From M55B129 sp964506505 (GTDB lineage Bacteria; Bacillota; Dethiobacteria; DTU022): a DNA stretch of 9,912 bases. Below the pieces are notes generated by a model. That model did not search any database, was not told the origin of the DNA, and saw nothing but the letters and a program-made list of their open reading frames with translations. Below are positions 6,802 through 9,912 of this stretch, one piece after another; position 1 is the stretch's first letter, and each line of letters begins with the position of its first letter. Made by a program: the position numbers and the translations under genes. The stretch covers positions 1-9,912 of the forward strand of contig CAZDKY010000006.1 in the NCBI GenBank assembly GCA_964506505.1, read 5' to 3'.

Positions 6802-6807
6802 AGGAGG
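6802..6807 (+). promoter_or_regulatory. Ribosome binding site supporting the GTG start of the alcohol dehydrogenase
   Basis: AGGAGG sits 9 nt before GTG 6817. There is no better-placed ATG nearby, since the next in-frame Met is about 15 codons into the conserved N-terminus. Confidence 0.7.
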
Positions 6808-6816
6808 ATTTACCCC

Positions 6817-7986
6817 GTGAAAGATCTACAAAAGCTGCATTACTTCGAAGTACCCACTGTAATGAAACATGCTCTCGGTGCAGTTAACCACCTGCCCAAC
6901 GAGCTGGCCCTGCTGGGAGTAAAAAAACCGCTGGTGGTCACCGATCAGGGGGTCGTCAAAGCCGGTCTCCTGGACCGGGTCATCAAACCGCTCAAGGACA
7001 ATGCGGTTGAACATGTTATTTACGATCAGGTTGTTTTCAACCCACCACTGGCCACTGTTGCTGCCGGCACGGAAATCTACCGGAATAAAGGTTGCGACGG
7101 GCTGGTCGCCTTGGGAGGCGGCAGTTCCATGGACTGCGCAAAATCCATTGGAGTGGAAATAGCTCACGGTGAACCGGTTCTTGAATATGAATGTGCAGAA
7201 GGGAAAAAAGAACTCAGCAAGCGGATCCCACCGCTGGTCTGCATTCCCACAACCGCGGGCACCGGCAGCGAGGTTACCCTCTGGGCAGTGATCACAGATC
7301 CGGACCGCCAGTATAAGTTTAATGTAGGCGGGCCTTTGATTGCCGCGCACCTGGCCCTGATCGATCCACTGCTGCACCTTTCTCTGCCGGCCAATATCAC
7401 TGCCGGCACCGGTATGGATGCCCTTTGCCATGCCATTGAGTGCTACACCTGTGCTTATGCCCAACCCCAGACTGATGCCGTAGCCCTTATGGCAATTGAA
7501 TATGTAGGCAAGTACCTGCGTCGGGCTGTAGCTTACGGGCAAGATGTTGAAGCACGTTACTACATGGCCATGGCAGCCATGCTGGCGGGTCTCTCTTACG
7601 GGGCTGAAAGTGCCGGCGCCGTTCATGCCATGACTCAAACAATGGGCGGCATTTTCCCGGTCCATCACGGTATCGCCGTCGGTTCAACCATGGTCGCGGT
7701 GATGGAATATAACTGGATGGGCGAACCGGCTAAATATGCCCGCATCGGCCTGGCCCTTGGTATCCCCACTTTCGGCATGACCGAACGCGAAGCAGCCCTG
7801 GCCGCCGTCGAAGAAGTACGCGAGCTGGCTACCGATGTCGGCATCCCGCGCCTGAGCGAGATGGGCATCAAGGAATCGGATATCCCCCGCCTGGCCAAAG
7901 AGGCTTTCAAGGATCCGCAGACCATCGGCAACCCTCGCGATATGACCGTTGAAGCCTACGAGGAGATCTACCACCGCGCCCTTTAG
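6817..7986 (+). CDS. Iron-containing (class III) alcohol dehydrogenase
   Basis: A 389-residue cytoplasmic NAD(P)-dependent dehydrogenase of usual length for the family (FucO, 1,3-propanediol dehydrogenase and butanol dehydrogenase types). The nucleotide-binding signature GGGSSMDCAKS is at 100-110, followed by the PTTAGTGSEVT segment (about 145-155). The probable metal ligands are D201 and H205 (GMDALCHAIE), H270 (AGAVHAM) and H284 (PVHHG), matching D196/H200/H263/H277 of E. coli FucO. The usual second His of the HAMAHP motif (FucO H267) is replaced by Gln at 274 (HAMTQTM), an unusual change close to the active site. The gene is last in the train, 67 nt after AOR, and is followed by a strong terminator. 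Its likely job is to interconvert an alcohol with the aldehyde handled by AOR (inference). The alcohol and the cofactor preference are not determinable by eye. Confidence 0.93.
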   Translation: MKDLQKLHYFEVPTVMKHALGAVNHLPNELALLGVKKPLVVTDQGVVKAGLLDRVIKPLKDNAVEHVIYDQVVFNPPLATVAAGTEIYRNKGCDGLVALGGGSSMDCAKSIGVEIAHGEPVLEYECAEGKKELSKRIPPLVCIPTTAGTGSEVTLWAVITDPDRQYKFNVGGPLIAAHLALIDPLLHLSLPANITAGTGMDALCHAIECYTCAYAQPQTDAVALMAIEYVGKYLRRAVAYGQDVEARYYMAMAAMLAGLSYGAESAGAVHAMTQTMGGIFPVHHGIAVGSTMVAVMEYNWMGEPAKYARIGLALGIPTFGMTEREAALAAVEEVRELATDVGIPRLSEMGIKESDIPRLAKEAFKDPQTIGNPRDMTVEAYEEIYHRAL

Positions 7987-8014
7987 CACTGCTGTTGCTT
8001 TTAAAATTGCCAAC

Positions 8015-8048
8015 ATAAAAGACAGGGTTGAACAACCCTGTCTTTTAT
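8015..8048. terminator. Bidirectional Rho-independent terminator
   Basis: A perfect 15-bp stem, ATAAAAGACAGGGTT (8015-8029) with its exact complement (8034-8048), closes a GAAC loop. The core is G+C-containing, and the flanks are an A run on the left and a T run on the right, so it can stop transcription on both strands. It ends the permease-to-alcohol-dehydrogenase train 28 nt after the last stop codon. It also faces the convergent peptidase-like gene, whose stop is about 200 nt away. Confidence 0.92.
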
Positions 8049-8249
8049 TATCTTTATGCCTTCTACAAAATCAGTCAGGTTTTCTTACTTTTTGCCCGTA
8101 GCACATTCTATAATATAAATCAACGGTCTTTCTTTTGAAAATAAATTAAGGTTAAAAAACCCGTTTGCTTTTGCTGACTTTTAAAAGTTTGTCTTGCAGG
8201 TTGCCCCAGACAATAATAATAACACCGGCACCATCTTCAAAGTCATTAC

Positions 8250-9911
8250 TTACTTCTTCCTAACCCTGGCCAGGTAAATCCAGCAGCCAACCAGTATAAT
8301 AAGCAAAACACTGGAATAAATAAGCCATCTGCTGTTTGATAAAATTTTCTTTATTTCGAATAAGTTCGTTTCATCCCCGACTGTACCCTGTTCTTTTACT
8401 TCACCAGTTTTATTCTGCTGTTCATCTTCTAATTCATCACTAAGCTGGATAGACAGATCACAGTATTCCATGCTCCTGCGCTTGGCCCGAACCCGCATAT
8501 TTTCAAAGTTCTCAGGAAGCATCAAACTGAAAGTGCCTTCCCACCCTTTTTCCGTTTTCTTGAGCGGTAAAAAACCCACTTCATAATTTCTGACAATTCC
8601 TCCTAGTTCTTTATTATGTTCTACAAGATGAGCATCCAGGCTGCTTAAACATTCACCAATATTCTCTTCTCCTTTCAGATCTACAGTGATACGGACATAT
8701 TTCCCCTCATTGGAAACTAGTTTATCATCAAGCACTACCAGGGTTACCTCCCGGGACACACCAATCTGCAAAGTAGAAGGTTCCAGGTAAGCGGCTATGT
8801 GCTCATCATTTGAATCATGAGACTCACTAACAGAACTATAAGGTATGCCTGCACGTATTTCCTCGATATTCTCCTCCTGGGGTAGATTTCTAAACCATTT
8901 CTGAACATCATATACAGAAGGACTAAAATCGCCAATTGTATAGAAATCAAAAAAATCGGATTGATCAGTACCGGTTATCTCGGATAAAGTTTCAATAATA
9001 ACGTTTTTACTTATCGAACCTGATTTTTTTGCGAGAGCACTTTTAAAATATCTTAACATATGCAGATTAGCTCTGCCTGCTACCATATGTTCATTTTTAT
9101 GCATTGTCTGACTGTGCAAACCGATTTCAAGGGCAATTAAGAGCATCGTCCTGCTCCCCGCAAGATTACCGGGGGTTTGCACATAAGTATCCATCCATTC
9201 AAAAAATGATTCCTGGTATTCGTCAATAAATTCTTCAACCGGCGGCATCTCCGGGGCAATTACTCCAACCATATAGCGGTTGTAAAAACCGCTTAGATCA
9301 CTGTCCGTTATTTCATTTATCGCCCTGATCATATCACGGTGCCGCATCGGCTTGTCCTGCAGTCCATATTCCAGGCCGATATAATGCATCAAGTCATCAA
9401 GATTTTTCCGTCCCCCAGTTGCTTCGCTAATTGCTCGGTCCAGGGCAAGAGCCCTCATGTGGTTTTGAGGATAAAAATACACGGTTTCTTTATCTCGCAA
9501 ACCAAAATGATCTGCTCTTTTCAAAATCAAATATTCCAGGTAGTGCAATCCCAGCCACATATCGTCATTTTCCATACGGACTGGCAGCTCAGCCTGGTAA
9601 TACATTGTTATCCCTTCCGCCATCCAGTCATCCTGACCTTCATCGAGGAATATAGTGCCGGGCCATATCCAGGCATGAACTACATGATGGTGGAGATCGG
9701 AACGGCGTTCCCTGGTCCAACTCTGCATTCTGAATTTAAAACCAGTCAGGGAATGAAGACCATCGCTGGAAGTAATGCTTGTAACAATATATCTGTTTCC
9801 ACCCGGCCAATAGCCAAATATCTCTATCATTTCTTGAATAGCATCATAGGTGAGATCAAGATATATTTCCATCTCTTCTTCGGGAGTAGTACCATAATGA
9901 GGGCGCCAGAA
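8250..9911 (-). CDS. Membrane-anchored M1/M61-like zinc-peptidase relative, C-terminal part (5' end outside window), catalytic Glu apparently missing
   Basis: The frame is open from the right edge (13 more codons upstream of the ATG at 9872, no stop), so this is the end of a larger protein. At least 553 residues are visible. Numbering from the ATG at 9872: an H62-H63-V-V-H66-A-W segment followed by W83-M-A-E86-G-I-T-M-Y-Y matches the HExxH...WxxEGxTxYY zinc signature of M1/M61 gluzincin peptidases, with both His ligands and the Glu ligand kept. The catalytic Glu is His (H63, codon CAT at 9684-9686). Next come an alpha-helical region (about 100-320) and a beta-rich region (about 355-470). A polar linker, one transmembrane helix (about 513-535, WLIYSSVLLIILVGCWIYLA) and a basic RVRKK tail follow. 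This topology puts the bulk of the protein outside the cell. It is convergent with, and unrelated by operon to, the AOR train. Codons and flanks look more A+T-rich than the rest. Confidence 0.65.
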   Translation of the reverse strand, partial: FWRPHYGTTPEEEMEIYLDLTYDAIQEMIEIFGYWPGGNRYIVTSITSSDGLHSLTGFKFRMQSWTRERRSDLHHHVVHAWIWPGTIFLDEGQDDWMAEGITMYYQAELPVRMENDDMWLGLHYLEYLILKRADHFGLRDKETVYFYPQNHMRALALDRAISEATGGRKNLDDLMHYIGLEYGLQDKPMRHRDMIRAINEITDSDLSGFYNRYMVGVIAPEMPPVEEFIDEYQESFFEWMDTYVQTPGNLAGSRTMLLIALEIGLHSQTMHKNEHMVAGRANLHMLRYFKSALAKKSGSISKNVIIETLSEITGTDQSDFFDFYTIGDFSPSVYDVQKWFRNLPQEENIEEIRAGIPYSSVSESHDSNDEHIAAYLEPSTLQIGVSREVTLVVLDDKLVSNEGKYVRITVDLKGEENIGECLSSLDAHLVEHNKELGGIVRNYEVGFLPLKKTEKGWEGTFSLMLPENFENMRVRAKRRSMEYCDLSIQLSDELEDEQQNKTGEVKEQGTVGDETNLFEIKKILSNSRWLIYSSVLLIILVGCWIYLARVRKK

Positions 9912-9912
9912 T

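Noticed and set aside
6826..7668. 280-codon open frame on the minus strand opposite the alcohol dehydrogenase.
   Set aside because: It is an antisense shadow of a clearly real gene, with His/Cys/Gln-rich, low-complexity-like content and no recognisable domain or start context.
8049..8249. About 200-nt A+T-rich gap between the terminator and the stop of the minus-strand gene.
   Set aside because: Only a weak GGTT/AACC hairpin (8151-8161) was seen. It is too small and poorly followed to call a second terminator.
8152..8259. 35-codon minus-strand open frame just after the peptidase-like stop, reading like protein (a GVIIIVWGN segment).
   Set aside because: It has no usable start codon or ribosome binding site and no recognised family. 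It could be a remnant or a frameshifted tail of the upstream gene, but nothing supports either.

Overview
The window looks like part of the chromosome of an anaerobic, Gram-positive-type bacterium, probably a clostridial Firmicute, though this lineage call is inference. The grounds are strong AGGAGG-type ribosome binding sites, a PucR-type regulator, a tungsten/molybdenum aldehyde:ferredoxin oxidoreductase (AOR) with its own polyferredoxin, and an iron-dependent alcohol dehydrogenase. No mobile element, CRISPR array, tRNA or rRNA gene was recognised.

Layout. (1) Positions 2-562 hold the 3' end of a PucR/CdaR-like regulator gene that enters from the left edge. (2) Positions 563-851 are a non-coding or leader region. 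It carries a perfect 19-bp inverted repeat (587-605/614-632), small hairpins and a possible 39-codon leader ORF. (3) Positions 852-7986 form a plus-strand gene train: APC-family permease, metallophosphoesterase, a 207-nt gap with a candidate folded RNA, an AbiEii-like nucleotidyltransferase, a four-cluster ferredoxin, the AOR catalytic subunit, and an Fe-alcohol dehydrogenase. It ends at a near-ideal bidirectional terminator (8015-8048). (4) Positions 8250-9911 hold a convergent minus-strand gene, visibly more A+T-rich. It encodes the C-terminal part of a membrane-anchored M1/M61-like zinc-peptidase relative, and its start lies beyond the right edge.

How the genes may work together (inference). 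The permease would import an amino acid, amine or related compound whose breakdown gives an aldehyde or alcohol. The alcohol dehydrogenase interconverts alcohol and aldehyde with NAD(H). AOR plus the polyferredoxin interconverts aldehyde and carboxylate with low-potential electrons. The PucR-like regulator next door, with the inverted repeat as candidate operator, could control the train. The metallophosphoesterase and nucleotidyltransferase are not standard partners of this chemistry. Together with the structured gap between them, they are the least explained part of the locus and the best candidates for something undescribed.

All structures and pairings were derived by eye. No homology search, folding calculation or base-composition count was run.
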